Positions 36,139 to 46,075 are shown, numbered from the stretch's first letter. The stretch is DNA of 64,000 nucleotides from an uncultured Bryobacterales bacterium (GCA_951813605.1 OX638379.1:1064471-1128470), one strand, 5' to 3'. Made by a program: numbers and translations. Notes: a model not told the origin generated them from the sequence alone.

Positions 36139-36415
36139 TTCTATTGGTCGTGAAGACTTAACTAGAAAAGATTAACTTGATGAGGAACACGATACTTGTT
36201 CGATTGCAATGGAGCGAGAATAAATGACGTGGATTCGGGGCAGACGTTTAACGAATGTTTCAGGAAAGTGTGACTGCTCCATAATCACAAGCTTCAAGGC
36301 AATATGGTCAGAAAGCGAGTTTGATATACTACAAGAGCAGCGCTGTCTTATGGCTGTAACAATTTAGAATCGTTTCGAGTGTGCAGTCCTCTAAGGATTG
36401 GACTCGGCCATGACA

Positions 36416-37180
36416 CTAGTGCATCACGAATCCGCCGTTAACTTCGATGGATTCACCGACGATGTGGGACGCTGCCTGGCTGGCTAGGAATGTGATGACC
36501 CCCGCGACCTCCTCAGAAGTGCCCGCCCTGCCCTGAGGAATCTGCGAGACAAGCCTCCCCATCTTTTCCGCGCTTGTCCAGCGATCATGCAGCGGCGTCT
36601 GGATTACCCCTGGATTCACTGCGTTCACACGGATGCCGTACCCGATCAACTCGCGTGCCATGCCCTTCGTCATGGCAGTCATTCCGCCCTTGGAAGCGGC
36701 ATACGCAATTACGCCTTGAGTCCCTCCTGTGCGGCTGGCGATGGAACTGATGTTGATTATGGAACCGGTGCCTCGCTTCATCATGTGCGGGACAACGGCC
36801 TGTGAGGCCACGAGAGCGCTCTTCAGATTGGTGTCGAGCACCGAATGCCAGTAGCGATCTGTGATCTCCAAGAATGCTCGGCGCTCGCCCAGGGCACCGG
36901 CATTGTTAACCAGGGTGTCGACGTGCCCGCATTCCAGGAGCGCCTCGGCAATCAACCTACGGCAGTCCTCGGAACGGGCCAAGTCCGCCTGGAAAACCGT
37001 AGCGTTGCCCCCGCCGCTCTCAATCTTCGCTGCCACATCACGGCATCGGTCCGCGCCTTGGTGATAGTGGAGTGCCACGCGAGCGCCGTGACGGGAGAAC
37101 GCTAACGCTGTGGCCGCCCCGATACCGCTACTGGCCCCGGTAACTACGACAGTATGGTTAGGCGGGAAGGTCGCATTCAT
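36416..37180 (-). CDS. Short-chain dehydrogenase/reductase
   Basis: A 254-residue classical SDR: TGASSGIG at residues 14-21, NNAG at 92-95, Ser145, and YAASK giving Tyr160 and Lys164. GRAGTSEEVAGVITFLAS is the usual C-terminal segment. It is a soluble NAD(P)-dependent oxidoreductase, possibly for a sugar or sugar acid. GAGG lies about 10 bp before the ATG at 37180. It is transcribed towards the MFS gene; function beyond the family cannot be given. Confidence 0.82.
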   Translation of the reverse strand: MNATFPPNHTVVVTGASSGIGAATALAFSRHGARVALHYHQGADRCRDVAAKIESGGGNATVFQADLARSEDCRRLIAEALLECGHVDTLVNNAGALGERRAFLEITDRYWHSVLDTNLKSALVASQAVVPHMMKRGTGSIINISSIASRTGGTQGVIAYAASKGGMTAMTKGMARELIGYGIRVNAVNPGVIQTPLHDRWTSAEKMGRLVSQIPQGRAGTSEEVAGVITFLASQAASHIVGESIEVNGGFVMH

Positions 37181-38067
37181 ATGATTCGAGCCTCTAGCGA
37201 TTGATGGAGGACTGACCGTAGCGTGGCCCCAGGGTCAAGACTCAACCGACTGTGATCGAATCCTACCGTACTTGCTTCACTGCACAATCGGCAGAAACTC
37301 TCGCGCGCTGCTCGATGGTCTTCTCGTCCGGCGTATGCTCCCGACGATAGCGACGCTTCCGAGTTCGGGTAGAATTGCATGGCGTAGCTACTCGGAGCTG
37401 CTGTCAAGGACACGCCGAGGGCCGAAGACAATTGCCGCGCTGTGGAGGCGAATGGCTATTTGGCGGCGGTTCGTCACACCGACTGCGAACGAGGGCTCCG
37501 GGTTTGTCTCGCGGCTCGGTCCGGGCTAGGCCGCGGGCGTCAGCCGCCGATCGGCGTCGCGCGCGTTCAAACGCCCGTATCCGGCCAGCCCGACCTAAGC
37601 ACCCGGAGTCCGCTCGGGAACCGCTAGCGGCAAACGGCCCGGTCGGTGCCGGAACCGACTGGGGCGACGGCTGCAGACTCCGGTCTAGACAGTTTTCCGA
37701 ACGGGCTGTGATCCGCCGCTACCCTCGGAGATTCATACTCGGCGGTGTAAGCCGGTCAGAAACCGCCGTTTGGCGCATCCCATCCGGTTGGTCACAACCA
37801 GAAAAGGCTAACTCAAGCAGGACCGTCAGATAGGCGACTCCTGCCAGAGGGAACAACTTCAGATTCTCCGGCTGTCCGATCGGGGGACGTCTGATACTGG
37901 GTATTGGTTGTCCACGATTATTTAAGCTCGCGCTGGCACACCACGATTTGCAAGCATCTCGTGTTTCGAAGTGCGAGCCAGTCGACGCTTGCCAAGTTGC
38001 GCGACTGGATTGCCCAACGGATGGTCCGCCCGAATTCGAGTACAATCTTGATCGCAGGAGGCACTCC
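37181..38067. other. Intergenic region with a -10 element at its right end
   Basis: 887 bp with no recognisable gene on either strand. TACAAT at 38041-38046 is a good -10 box for the gene at 38068, with a leader of about 15 nt containing GGAGG; its -35 is weak. Confidence 0.4.
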
Positions 38068-39075
38068 ATGATTCGCTGGATCGCGATAGCCCTACTCTCC
38101 GTCTCGCTCTGTGGTGCGCAGACACTCAAGATTCTCGTTTCGGGGCAAAATCCCGAAACCATCGCCGACTGGCAGTCGGCTTCCGACAAGGTCAAGCTGG
38201 TCCGAGTGACCGCGGAGACCGTGAAGAACGAAATCGCGGATGCCGATGCTTACATAGGGAACATCTCCCCTGAACTTGTTAAGGCCGGTGCGAAGCTCCG
38301 CTGGGTGCAGACGCTCAGCGCGGGCGTCGAGCAAGTGCTCCACAAGACGGGTTCCGACGCCCTCGCGAAAAGCGACATCGTCCTGACCAACAACCAGATC
38401 GTCCAAGGTCCCGAAATCGCCGACCACGCGATGGCGTTGCTGCTTGCACACACTAGGTTTCTTCCGACCTATATGAAGCGTCAAGCGGACGAGAACTGGC
38501 AGGGCCGACCCTACACGCTTGTCGAGCTGAACGGCAAAAGTGCTCTCGTCATCGGCATGGGTGGTATCGGCCTGCAGATTGCGATCAGGGCTTGGGCTCA
38601 CGGCATGAACGTAGTGGGCGTGGACCCCGAGGACATCGCTTACCTGCCATACGTTGACAAGGTGGTCAAACCGGACATGCTGGACAGCGTAATTGGGGAC
38701 GCGGACGTGATATTCATGGCCGCGCCTCACACGCCGAAGAGCCACAGGATGATTGGGCCCAGCCAGTTCGACAAGATGAAGCAGGGCGCGTATTTCATTG
38801 CTGTCAGCCGCGGTGGCACCTATGACCTGGACTCCCTAGTCAAAGCCCTCGATTCGAAAAAGCTTGCCGGTGCCGGGGTAGATGTTACGGATCCAGAGCC
38901 ACTACCGAAGGGCCACTCCCTCTGGAAGATGGATAACGTCATCATCACGCCCCACATCGCCGGTCGCTCGGACATGGACCGAGGCCGCATGCTCGGCATC
39001 GTCAAGTCGAACATCCAGCGCTTCGCCGACGGGCTGCCCCTGTTCAACGTGGTCGACAAACAGAAGGGCTATTGA
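38068..39075 (+). CDS. D-2-hydroxyacid dehydrogenase with an N-terminal signal peptide
   Basis: A 335-residue NAD-dependent dehydrogenase. GMGGIG (163-168) is the dinucleotide-binding loop. All three catalytic residues are visible: Arg248 in SRGG, Glu277 in DPEPLP and His296 in TPHIAG, so it should be active. Unusually it begins MIRWIAIALLSVSLCGAQ, a clean Sec signal peptide, with GGAGG 7 bp before the ATG. Family members normally work in the cytoplasm where NAD(H) is available; export would raise the question of cofactor supply. The sulfatase-like gene follows after 46 bp on the same strand. A membrane anchor is an alternative to cleavage. Confidence 0.82.
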   Translation: MIRWIAIALLSVSLCGAQTLKILVSGQNPETIADWQSASDKVKLVRVTAETVKNEIADADAYIGNISPELVKAGAKLRWVQTLSAGVEQVLHKTGSDALAKSDIVLTNNQIVQGPEIADHAMALLLAHTRFLPTYMKRQADENWQGRPYTLVELNGKSALVIGMGGIGLQIAIRAWAHGMNVVGVDPEDIAYLPYVDKVVKPDMLDSVIGDADVIFMAAPHTPKSHRMIGPSQFDKMKQGAYFIAVSRGGTYDLDSLVKALDSKKLAGAGVDVTDPEPLPKGHSLWKMDNVIITPHIAGRSDMDRGRMLGIVKSNIQRFADGLPLFNVVDKQKGY

Positions 39076-39121
39076 GTTGAAGCCCACGCGATACTTCCGT
39101 GCCGAACTGGAACGCCGCCGC

Positions 39122-40459
39122 ATGAAGGTCACTCACTCGGGGCTGGCCTTCCTGCTTGTATTGATGAGCTGTGGGGTTCCAGCGGCTCCTGATTCGCCGC
39201 CGAATATTGTCCTCATTATTTCTGACGACCACGGATGGCCGGACTACGGTTTCATGGGCCACGACGTGGTCGAGACTCCGGCCTTGGACCGGCTTGCGTC
39301 GCAGTCGATGGTCTATACGCGCGGATACCTTCCGGCCCCGGTATGCCGACCTAGCTTGGCCACCCTAGCCACGGGGCTCTATCCGCATCAGCACCGCATC
39401 ACTGGCAACGATCCCCCCGGGGAGTGGCCGACCAATGCCTGGGATCCCGAATCGCGAGCGCTAATGGAAGCGGTTTTTGCGAAGAGTGAAACCGTCACCG
39501 AACTGCTTGGCCGTTCGGGCTACCAAAGCCACCAGTCTGGTAAGTGGTGGGAAGGCAACCCCCTCGACCACGGGTTCACTGCGGCGATGACGCATGGCGA
39601 TGTCACCAGACGAGGGCGGCACGGCGACGACGGGTTAGTGATCGGACGTGAGGGCTTGGACCCCATCTTCCAATTCATTGATTCTGCGAAGGACAGCCCG
39701 TTCTTCCTGTGGTACGCAGTATTCCTGCCGCACACGCCGCACAACCCGCCCGAAAGGCTACTGGAGAAGTACCGTGCGACAGGCCGTGCTGAACCGATCG
39801 CAAAGTACTACGCGATGGTCGAGTGGCTCGACGAAACGGTCGGCGATCTCTGCGATTACTTGGACCAGAAAGGCCTCGCGGACAACACGTTGGTGCTGTA
39901 TATAGCCGACAACGGATGGATCTCGGCCGAGAATCCCTCCGATCAGGCGGAGATGCGCGCCAAAATGTCGCCCTACGAAATGGGGGTCCGAACGCCGGTC
40001 ATGATTCGCTGGCCCGGCAAGGTGCCACCTGGTCGGGACGACGCCACGCTAGTTAGCAGCATAGATCTGATGCCAACGATGCTCCGAGCTGCGGAAATAG
40101 ATCCCAGCCTGGACTTGCCAGGTATCAGTCTCTTGGATCGCCAGGCTTTATCCGAGCGCGACCGCGTGTTTGGCGAGACGTTTGCCCACACTGCCGTCGA
40201 CATCGAGAATCCTGTAGCCAATTTGAAGTACCGAAGCGTGGTGCGTTCCGATGGCTGGAAGCTCATACTGCCGTACACGCCGAACAGGGACGTCACGCTG
40301 ACGATACGCGGGACGATCGCGGACTGGATGAGATTCGAGGCGGAGCTATACCAAGTGCTGGACGACCCGCATGAGACTAGAGACCTAGCCGCGGAACGTC
40401 CCGAACTAGTCACTGAACTCCACGCGTCCTTACAGGACTGGTGGGAGGTACCCGAATAG
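39122..40459 (+). CDS. Sulfatase-family hydrolase with an altered CxPSR motif
   Basis: A 445-residue alkaline-phosphatase-superfamily protein. NIVLIISDDHGWPDYG supplies metal-binding Asp residues, and CRPSLATLATGLYP is the formylglycine region with Cys75. In the usual motif (C-x-P-S-R) the Arg helps recognition by formylglycine-generating enzyme; here it is Leu79. HTPHNPP and LYIADNG are further active-site segments. An N-terminal hydrophobic stretch ends LMSC (Cys17), a possible lipobox. It may be a sulfatase with unusual maturation or another phospho-/sulfo-hydrolase. The ATG at 39122 follows GGAACG; the long upstream open frame overlaps the dehydrogenase gene and is not coding. Confidence 0.8.
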   Translation: MKVTHSGLAFLLVLMSCGVPAAPDSPPNIVLIISDDHGWPDYGFMGHDVVETPALDRLASQSMVYTRGYLPAPVCRPSLATLATGLYPHQHRITGNDPPGEWPTNAWDPESRALMEAVFAKSETVTELLGRSGYQSHQSGKWWEGNPLDHGFTAAMTHGDVTRRGRHGDDGLVIGREGLDPIFQFIDSAKDSPFFLWYAVFLPHTPHNPPERLLEKYRATGRAEPIAKYYAMVEWLDETVGDLCDYLDQKGLADNTLVLYIADNGWISAENPSDQAEMRAKMSPYEMGVRTPVMIRWPGKVPPGRDDATLVSSIDLMPTMLRAAEIDPSLDLPGISLLDRQALSERDRVFGETFAHTAVDIENPVANLKYRSVVRSDGWKLILPYTPNRDVTLTIRGTIADWMRFEAELYQVLDDPHETRDLAAERPELVTELHASLQDWWEVPE

Positions 40460-40514
40460 TAGAGGCAGGATGGCACGCGCCCTGCGGCACATAGTCAGCG
40501 GGGCGGGGCACCCA

Positions 40515-42176
40515 TCATCTCGTCTGCCGGATGACAACGAGCGCGCCCTCTGGCCGGGAGACCGTTCGCGTCGTCCCGTCCGGCCAAGAGACCTCGATCG
40601 ATTCGCACCGCCCGCCCTCGCCGAGCCCGAAGTGAAGGTCTGGCGAACTGGCGGAAAGATAGCTCCCGGCGCTTCCCCTGAAGGCGTGCTGCTGCGGCCC
40701 AGTCGAACTCCAAATCCGAACACCCGCCCCGATTGCATCCCGGTTTTGTCCCTCGCCCACCAACCGGACGGTCACGCCGTTCCCGGATCCGGAAACGTTC
40801 CGAAGCAGTACAGCGTTTCCGTTGTTGACGTTGATGGCGACGTCGATCCTGCCATCGCCGTCCAAATCGCCGAACGCCGCCCCGCGGGCGGCGAAAGCCC
40901 GCTGGAAAGCGGGTCCTGCTTGGCTAGCCACATCGTAGAATCGACCGAACAAGTTGCGCGCCAGCATGAGAGGTTCCTCGTGCGATAAGGCGGGGTCCGA
41001 ATCAGAAATGTCATCCATGACGTGTCCTTGCCCTACGAACAGGTCGCGCCACCCGTCGTTGTCAAAGTCCACCAGTCCCATTCCCCACCCAGACCGGAGG
41101 TCGGATATCTCGGCTATGCCCGATTCGTCCGACCTCGGTTCGAAGTGCCCCCGGGAATTGCGGTATATCCAGTAACCCTGCCGACCGAGAGCGTTTACCA
41201 AGAGATCCGGGGACAGATCGCCGTCATAGTCCGCCCAAACAACGCCCATGCCGGCGTAGTCGCGTCCCTCGGCGTCGTATGCTGCCCCGGCCCGGATCGC
41301 GAATTCCTCGAATCGCGTGCCTTCGACGTTTCGGAACATCTGCTGCGGGTATGAGTCGTTCGCGACGAAGATGTCGACCCAGCCGTCGCCGTTGTAGTCA
41401 TTCAGCGCCACGCCCAGCCCCTTGCCCGGATGATCCGCCACTCCCGTGATGTCGGAAACGTCTTGAAATCGTCCTTCGCCTAGATTGCGATACAAAGCGT
41501 GCGTGGCTGGGCCGAATTCGCGCGGGTGGCAGTAAGACCTTTTCTCGGGCAGGGAAGCGCCGCACGGTCGGCTCGTCGAGAAAGTCCAGTCGAGATATCG
41601 TGCGACGAAGAGGTCGAGAAGGCCGTCATTGTCAAAATCCAGAAACGCCGCCCCGCTAGACCAGCCGTTCCCCTTGATGCCGGATTCCGCACCTACCTCT
41701 TGAAATGTGCCATTTGCTTCATTCCGCAGAAGGAGATCGGGTCCAAAGTTGGAGACAAAAAGATCTTGGTCGCCGTCGCCGTCGTAGTCCGCGACAGCGA
41801 CGCCCATGCCGTAGTAGCTTCCCGCCACCCCTGCCTCTGCTGTCACATCCTCGAAGCGCCAGTTCCCGACATTTCGGTAAAGGCGGTTCCAGAAGCGGGG
41901 CGCGCTCTTGTCCATCGCCCCGGACTGCACAACCTCCGACAGGTCCGCCCCGTTGACAAAATAGAGGTCTAGTAGGCTGTCGCCGTCGTAGTCGAGCATC
42001 GCAACGCCCGCCCCCATGGCCTCGATTAAGTGCTTGGCCTCGGACTTTGACGCGTCATGACGAAACGAAACGCCGGCCTTATCTGCCAAACTTTGAAACT
42101 GCATCGCGGAATCGGCGCAGGGCGGCATCAAGAGCAAGGGCCATGCCCAACGGGCTGAAAGGGTGCTTGATGGCAT
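40515..42176 (-). CDS. CRTAC1-like FG-GAP/VCBS repeat protein with ASPIC/UnbV domain (second copy)
   Basis: A 553-residue relative of the protein at 13578. Seven calcium-loop repeats are visible, such as DYDGDSLLDLYFVNG, DYDGDGDQDLFV and DLDGDGRIDVAI. The C-terminal RDAIGAGVRIWSS and GSAGSYLSASSPDLHFG are the ASPIC/UnbV signature. A short hydrophobic N-terminus suggests export. Unlike the first copy it has no TonB or TPR neighbours; it is convergent with the sulfatase gene and divergent from modA. Function unknown. Confidence 0.85.
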   Translation of the reverse strand: MPSSTLSARWAWPLLLMPPCADSAMQFQSLADKAGVSFRHDASKSEAKHLIEAMGAGVAMLDYDGDSLLDLYFVNGADLSEVVQSGAMDKSAPRFWNRLYRNVGNWRFEDVTAEAGVAGSYYGMGVAVADYDGDGDQDLFVSNFGPDLLLRNEANGTFQEVGAESGIKGNGWSSGAAFLDFDNDGLLDLFVARYLDWTFSTSRPCGASLPEKRSYCHPREFGPATHALYRNLGEGRFQDVSDITGVADHPGKGLGVALNDYNGDGWVDIFVANDSYPQQMFRNVEGTRFEEFAIRAGAAYDAEGRDYAGMGVVWADYDGDLSPDLLVNALGRQGYWIYRNSRGHFEPRSDESGIAEISDLRSGWGMGLVDFDNDGWRDLFVGQGHVMDDISDSDPALSHEEPLMLARNLFGRFYDVASQAGPAFQRAFAARGAAFGDLDGDGRIDVAINVNNGNAVLLRNVSGSGNGVTVRLVGEGQNRDAIGAGVRIWSSTGPQQHAFRGSAGSYLSASSPDLHFGLGEGGRCESIEVSWPDGTTRTVSRPEGALVVIRQTR

Positions 42177-42260
42177 TTCTAGTCCCGGAGACCTGTAAGC
42201 AGAGTGTAGGGCGGGACGCTCCGGCGCTTGGCAAGCCTAGACTGAAATATTAGCGACGCC

Positions 42261-43049
42261 GTGGGTTTTCGAGTCAAAGCGGGGCGATCCCATATAGCCC
42301 GACTCTCGCAGATGGCATTCTTCGCGGTGCTGGCCGTTGTGCTTCCGGCGGCGTATCCGGTGGTAGCGTCGACAGCTCGAATCGCTGTTGCATCGAACTT
42401 CAGGGAAGCCGCCGCGGAGATCGGTGCGGCATTCAAGGCGGCGACTGGTCACAATGTCATATTCAGCTTTGGATCGACGGCTCAGCTCTTCGTGCAAATC
42501 GCCCAAGGTGCGCCGTTCGACGCGTTTCTCGCTGCCGATCAAGATCGGGCGGAGAGAGCTGTGGAGGCGGGGCTTGGCGTTGAGGGCAGCCGTTTCACCT
42601 ACGCAACGGGCAGGATTGTGTTGTTTAGCATCGACGACAAGCTAGTGGTCGGGCCCGAAACCCTGCACCGCGGGCCGTTCGCGAAACTGGCCATTGCCGA
42701 ACCCGCTTCCGCGCCGTACGGCGCGGCAGCAATGGAGACGTTGCGGGCATTGAACAGTCTAGAGGGCGTGAAGAGCCGCATCGTTAAGGGGCTGAATATC
42801 GCCCAAACGTACCAGTTCGTTCATAGCGGTAATGCCGAACTCGGCTTCGTGGCGCTCTCTCAGATCGTTCTTCACTCCGACGGGTCGCGATGGCTAGTTC
42901 CTCAGGCCTTGCACTCCCCGGTCGCTCAAGACGCGGTGTTGCTCGAGGCCGGGGCCAATAGCTGCGCAGCGAGGGCGTTTCTCGCTTTCCTGCGCGGTCC
43001 CAAGGCCAACGCCATTCGAGAGAAGTACGGCTACGAAGGGGAGAACTGA
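42261..43049 (+). CDS. modA: Molybdate ABC transporter, periplasmic binding protein
   Basis: A 262-residue solute-binding protein. A signal segment ([19 protein letters not shown]) is followed by [19 protein letters not shown], the canonical ModA opening, then [13 protein letters not shown] and [13 protein letters not shown], which contribute oxyanion ligands. modB and modC follow at once. It captures molybdate, or tungstate, for the cell. The GTG at 42261 or the ATG at 42312 may be the start; neither has a clear ribosome site, and TTGGCA (42228-42233) upstream is a possible -35 box. Confidence 0.9.
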   Translation: MGFRVKAGRSHIARLSQMAFFAVLAVVLPAAYPVVASTARIAVASNFREAAAEIGAAFKAATGHNVIFSFGSTAQLFVQIAQGAPFDAFLAADQDRAERAVEAGLGVEGSRFTYATGRIVLFSIDDKLVVGPETLHRGPFAKLAIAEPASAPYGAAAMETLRALNSLEGVKSRIVKGLNIAQTYQFVHSGNAELGFVALSQIVLHSDGSRWLVPQALHSPVAQDAVLLEAGANSCAARAFLAFLRGPKANAIREKYGYEGEN

Positions 43050-43056
43050 GGCGGCG

Positions 43057-43740
43057 ATGTTCGATCCAACCGAAGTTTGGCCGCCCATCCGACTGACGTT
43101 GGAGCTAGCTGCCTGCTCGACCGCCTTGCTGTTGCTCGTCGGCACGCCGATCGCTTGGTGGCTCGCGCGCTCGAAAGCCCGTTGGAAGGAAGCAATCGCC
43201 GCAGTAGCGGCGTTACCGCTCGTCCTGCCGCCAACCGTGCTGGGATTCTATTTGCTTCTGGCGCTCGGGCCCGAGGGGCCGGGTGGGTGGCTCGCCTCCT
43301 CTTACGGTAGCCGCTCGCTAGCATTTTCATTCCAGGGAATCGTGATGGGTTCTGTGATTTACTCCTTGCCGTTCGTGGTCCAGCCCATCCGCAACGCCTT
43401 CGAGTCGTTCGGGGAACGCCCGCTCGAGGCCGCTGCCACTCTGGGAGCCCGCCCTTGGGACGCCTTTTGGACCATTGCGGTGCCCTTGGCGCGCCCGGGC
43501 TTCATTACCGGTGCCGTCCTCGGATTCGCCCACACGATTGGCGAGTTTGGCGTGGTCCTGATGATCGGCGGGAACATTCCCGGCGAGACGAAGGTGCTCT
43601 CCATCGCGGTTTATGAATACGTCGAGACACTGCAGTGGGGGCACGCCCATCTCCTCTCGGGCGGCCTGCTTGTCTTTTCTTTTGCCGTGATTTTCTCGAC
43701 GATGGTCCTGCAGAAGCGGATGCAACGAGCCGAAGCGTGA
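43057..43740 (+). CDS. modB: Molybdate ABC transporter permease
   Basis: A 227-residue inner-membrane permease with about five helices. [25 protein letters not shown] is the EAA coupling loop that docks on Mod[21 protein letters not shown] is typical of ModB. It starts 7 bp after modA, and its stop overlaps the modC GTG (GTGA), so the three genes form one transcript. Confidence 0.9.
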   Translation: MFDPTEVWPPIRLTLELAACSTALLLLVGTPIAWWLARSKARWKEAIAAVAALPLVLPPTVLGFYLLLALGPEGPGGWLASSYGSRSLAFSFQGIVMGSVIYSLPFVVQPIRNAFESFGERPLEAAATLGARPWDAFWTIAVPLARPGFITGAVLGFAHTIGEFGVVLMIGGNIPGETKVLSIAVYEYVETLQWGHAHLLSGGLLVFSFAVIFSTMVLQKRMQRAEA

Positions 43741-44858
43741 AGTCGGATATCGAAGCCATTGCGGCCCGATTCGCAGGCTCTCTCGGGGCGTTTTCACTGG
43801 ATGTCGCGTTCAAGGCGCCAATGCGCGGCATCACGGCGATCTTCGGACCGTCGGGTTGCGGGAAGACGACTGTGCTTCGCTGCATGGCGGGTCTCAGTCG
43901 CATGGCCGGTCGGCTCCGGGTGGGCGAGGAAGTTTGGCAGGACGACGGGACCGGCGTGTTTCGCAAGCCCTACGAGCGATCCGTCGGATACGTCTTCCAG
44001 GAAGCCAGCCTATTCCCTCATCTCTCGGTGCGCAAGAACCTAGAGTACGGCGCGGGCCGCGCGGGCAGATCGCGTCCAGCGTCTGTCTTGCGTTTTGACG
44101 ACGTAGTCGAGCTCCTCGGAATTGCGGGCCTCCTGGAGCGCTGGCCCGCCGCACTGTCAGGAGGGGAGCGACAGCGTGTTGCGGTGGGACGCGCCCTGCT
44201 GTCGCAACCGCGACTGCTCCTGATGGACGAGCCTCTCTCGGGGCTCGACCACGGGGCCAAGGAAGAAATACTTCCATATTTCGAAGCCCTTCACGAGACG
44301 CTGTCGATCCCGATCCTTTACGTGAGTCACGACCTTCGAGAAGTGGCGCGGCTCGCCGACACCATGGTCGTGCTATCCGCCGGGAAGCAAGTTTGCGACG
44401 GACCGATCCAGGAAATTCTCGAACGGCTGGACTTGAGCCCCTGGGACGGGGATTTCGAGACCGGAGTCGTCCTACATGCTCGCGTAGCCGCTCAGGACCG
44501 GGAATTCCGGATGACCCGTCTGGACCATCAGGGGCAATTGATTTCGATTCCCGCAGCCGACTTGAAGCTAGGCGAGGAGGTTCGCCTTCGCATACGGTCG
44601 CGCGACGTGGCATTGGCAACGGCCAAGCCACAGGGCACTAGCGTGAGGAACATCCTCTCGGGAAAGATCACTGAAATCGTCGAAGATCCGGAAACTGCGT
44701 TCGCCGAGGTCCTTGTGGATATCGGGGGCGGGCGCTTGAGGGCCCGGATCACGCGTGACGCCTCGGCAGAGCTTGGCTTGGCGAAGGGAAAACCTGTATA
44801 TGCGTTGATAAAGAGCATTTCGTTTGACCGGCCTACGAGCAGCTCTCGATGGCCCTGA
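43737..44858 (+). CDS. modC: Molybdate ABC transporter ATP-binding protein
   Basis: A 373-residue ATPase. Walker A is GPSGCGKTT (37-45), the signature is LSGGERQRV, Walker B LLLMDEP and the switch His is in YVSHD. The C-terminal 75 residues form a TOBE/Mop-like domain ([21 protein letters not shown]) that binds oxyanions and can feed back on transport. Start is the GTG at 43737 overlapping the modB stop; the open frame extends further upstream but overlaps modB. No molybdenum-cofactor gene or ModE site is nearby. Confidence 0.9.
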   Translation: MKSDIEAIAARFAGSLGAFSLDVAFKAPMRGITAIFGPSGCGKTTVLRCMAGLSRMAGRLRVGEEVWQDDGTGVFRKPYERSVGYVFQEASLFPHLSVRKNLEYGAGRAGRSRPASVLRFDDVVELLGIAGLLERWPAALSGGERQRVAVGRALLSQPRLLLMDEPLSGLDHGAKEEILPYFEALHETLSIPILYVSHDLREVARLADTMVVLSAGKQVCDGPIQEILERLDLSPWDGDFETGVVLHARVAAQDREFRMTRLDHQGQLISIPAADLKLGEEVRLRIRSRDVALATAKPQGTSVRNILSGKITEIVEDPETAFAEVLVDIGGGRLRARITRDASAELGLAKGKPVYALIKSISFDRPTSSSRWP

Positions 44859-45031
44859 AGGTTGTGGAGACAAGCTGCCAGCAGCAATCGACGAGCCTTC
44901 TGCGGCCGATCGGGCGGTTCCCTCGCGCGTCCACGACCGTGAGCTCGAGGAAGTCGAATCCGGCAGAGGCTCCGGTTGGAAGGCGGGGCGTTGGTCTTGG
45001 GCAATACGGTGCCTGGCGAGAATCGAGGCGA

Positions 45032-45436
45032 TCAGCTGAGCAGCGGAATGCTTAGGGCCGTTGCCGCATCACATAGACGTTTATCGAGCGATGCCAAGGG
45101 AACCATGCGACGAAGAGCAGCCTCAAGGTAGGCTGCGTCGTACACGGAAAGGAGATGTTCGCAGGCTAGGGAGATCACTACGCTTTCACCGTGAGCCTGG
45201 TCGAACCTGATATGCAGTTGACGTAGGTCTGCGAGAGTTGAGGCCGCATCGGCAGCTTTGAGCCGCCCACGCCGCTCGTTCGTCATCAGGGCGTTTCGCA
45301 ATTCGTATCACCAGACACCGGGTACGATTGCTCCGAATTCGATCACCCGAGGCATGGCGTGTTCGGCCAGCGCCTCATCGTCGTCTGGAAGGCAACACGA
45401 GAGAACAACAGGACTCTCTAGTGCGATGGCGGTCAA
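45032..45436 (-). pseudogene. VapC-type PIN-domain toxin interrupted by a TGA codon
   Basis: Read from the TTG at 45436, which overlaps the antitoxin stop (TTGA), 42 codons give a PIN-like start (TAIALESPVVLSCCLPDDDE...). A TGA at 45310-45308 then interrupts. The frame continues unchanged as YELRNALMTNERRGRL and SVYDAAYLEAALRRMVPLASLDKRLC to the stop at 45032: 134 codons, normal for VapC. The stop replaces the residue before YE, often Arg; CGA to TGA is one transition. The first catalytic Asp is also Glu (ALES). The toxin RNase is therefore probably dead. Confidence 0.75.
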
Positions 45437-45678
45437 GAATGATGGCCTTCATGCAATGTCTTAAGCAATTCTGACAACGTCGCTCGATTCAAGTGCTTTC
45501 GCCGCTCGCGTGTGCGCGGCGCCGCCTGCCGGCTTCGACGTAGTTCGTCGTCTTCCACTAGCACCGAACGCACCACCGGACGGCGGTGGCGAGTGATTGT
45601 CACAGTCCTTCCCCTGGCGACTCTGTCAAGCAGGCGTGGCAAATGGGTCTTGGCTTCGTATGCCCCTACGGTGTCCAT
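45433..45678 (-). CDS. VapB/Phd-family antitoxin
   Basis: An 81-residue antitoxin. VGAYEAKTHLPRLLDRVARG and TITRHRRPVVRSVLV are the Phd/YefM-type DNA-binding N-domain. The C-terminal 35 residues are the toxin-binding tail. It lies directly before the PIN-domain gene with overlapping stop and start, the normal order. ATG at 45678 with AGGA about 10 bp upstream. Intact while its toxin is interrupted, so it may persist as a harmless antidote. Confidence 0.75.
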   Translation of the reverse strand: MDTVGAYEAKTHLPRLLDRVARGRTVTITRHRRPVVRSVLVEDDELRRSRQAAPRTRERRKHLNRATLSELLKTLHEGHHS

Positions 45679-45697
45679 CCAAACAATTCCTATCCAA

Positions 45698-45722
45698 CTG
45701 GTTTATCAGACCAGCCTGTCAA
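45698..45722 (-). promoter_or_regulatory. Palindrome and -35 box upstream of the antitoxin gene
   Basis: On the minus strand TTGACA (45722-45717) precedes the inverted repeat CTGGT-N7-ACCAG (45714-45698), about 20 bp before the antitoxin start. Such operons are repressed by antitoxin bound to a palindrome here. The -10 box is not clear. The rest of 45679-46039 shows no gene. Confidence 0.4.
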
Positions 45723-46039
45723 AGGGGCCCGTGCTTTCAAGAATCACTCAGTTTCCGAGTGGGTCGAGAGTTCCTGAACTGCCGGCGGGTCTAGATCGCG
45801 CACCTCCTGCTACCACGTCTCCGTTTCTTCGCGGTGCACGCGTGCGTCCAGATTCAGCGCTCCGCGGCGGATCCGCTCGTCCCCAGGACCCTCCATTGGC
45901 AGCCTCCGCTGCACTGTCGGATCAGCCAGTTAGCACCTTGCAGCGCGACGCGCTTGCTCGATTCTGAATGTTTCCGAGGGGGATTTCGAGGCAGATTTCA
46001 TGTCCCCTCACAAGCACCTGCCGGGATTGAGGATATAGC

Positions 46040-46069
46040 TTGGCCCGGGACAAGCGGAGCCCGTAGAAT
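46040..46069 (+). promoter_or_regulatory. Promoter of the DUF3179 gene, probably leaderless
   Basis: TTGGCC (46040-46045), 18-bp spacer, TAGAAT (46064-46069). Transcription should start about 46076, the first base of the TTG start codon. Confidence 0.45.
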
Positions 46070-46075
46070 CGATAT

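Noticed and set aside
45308..45310. TGA in the toxin, or the TGAs in the mutarotase, as selenocysteine codons
   Set aside because: Neither family uses selenocysteine at these places, and in the mutarotase the frame changes after each TGA; no suitable downstream RNA element was seen.
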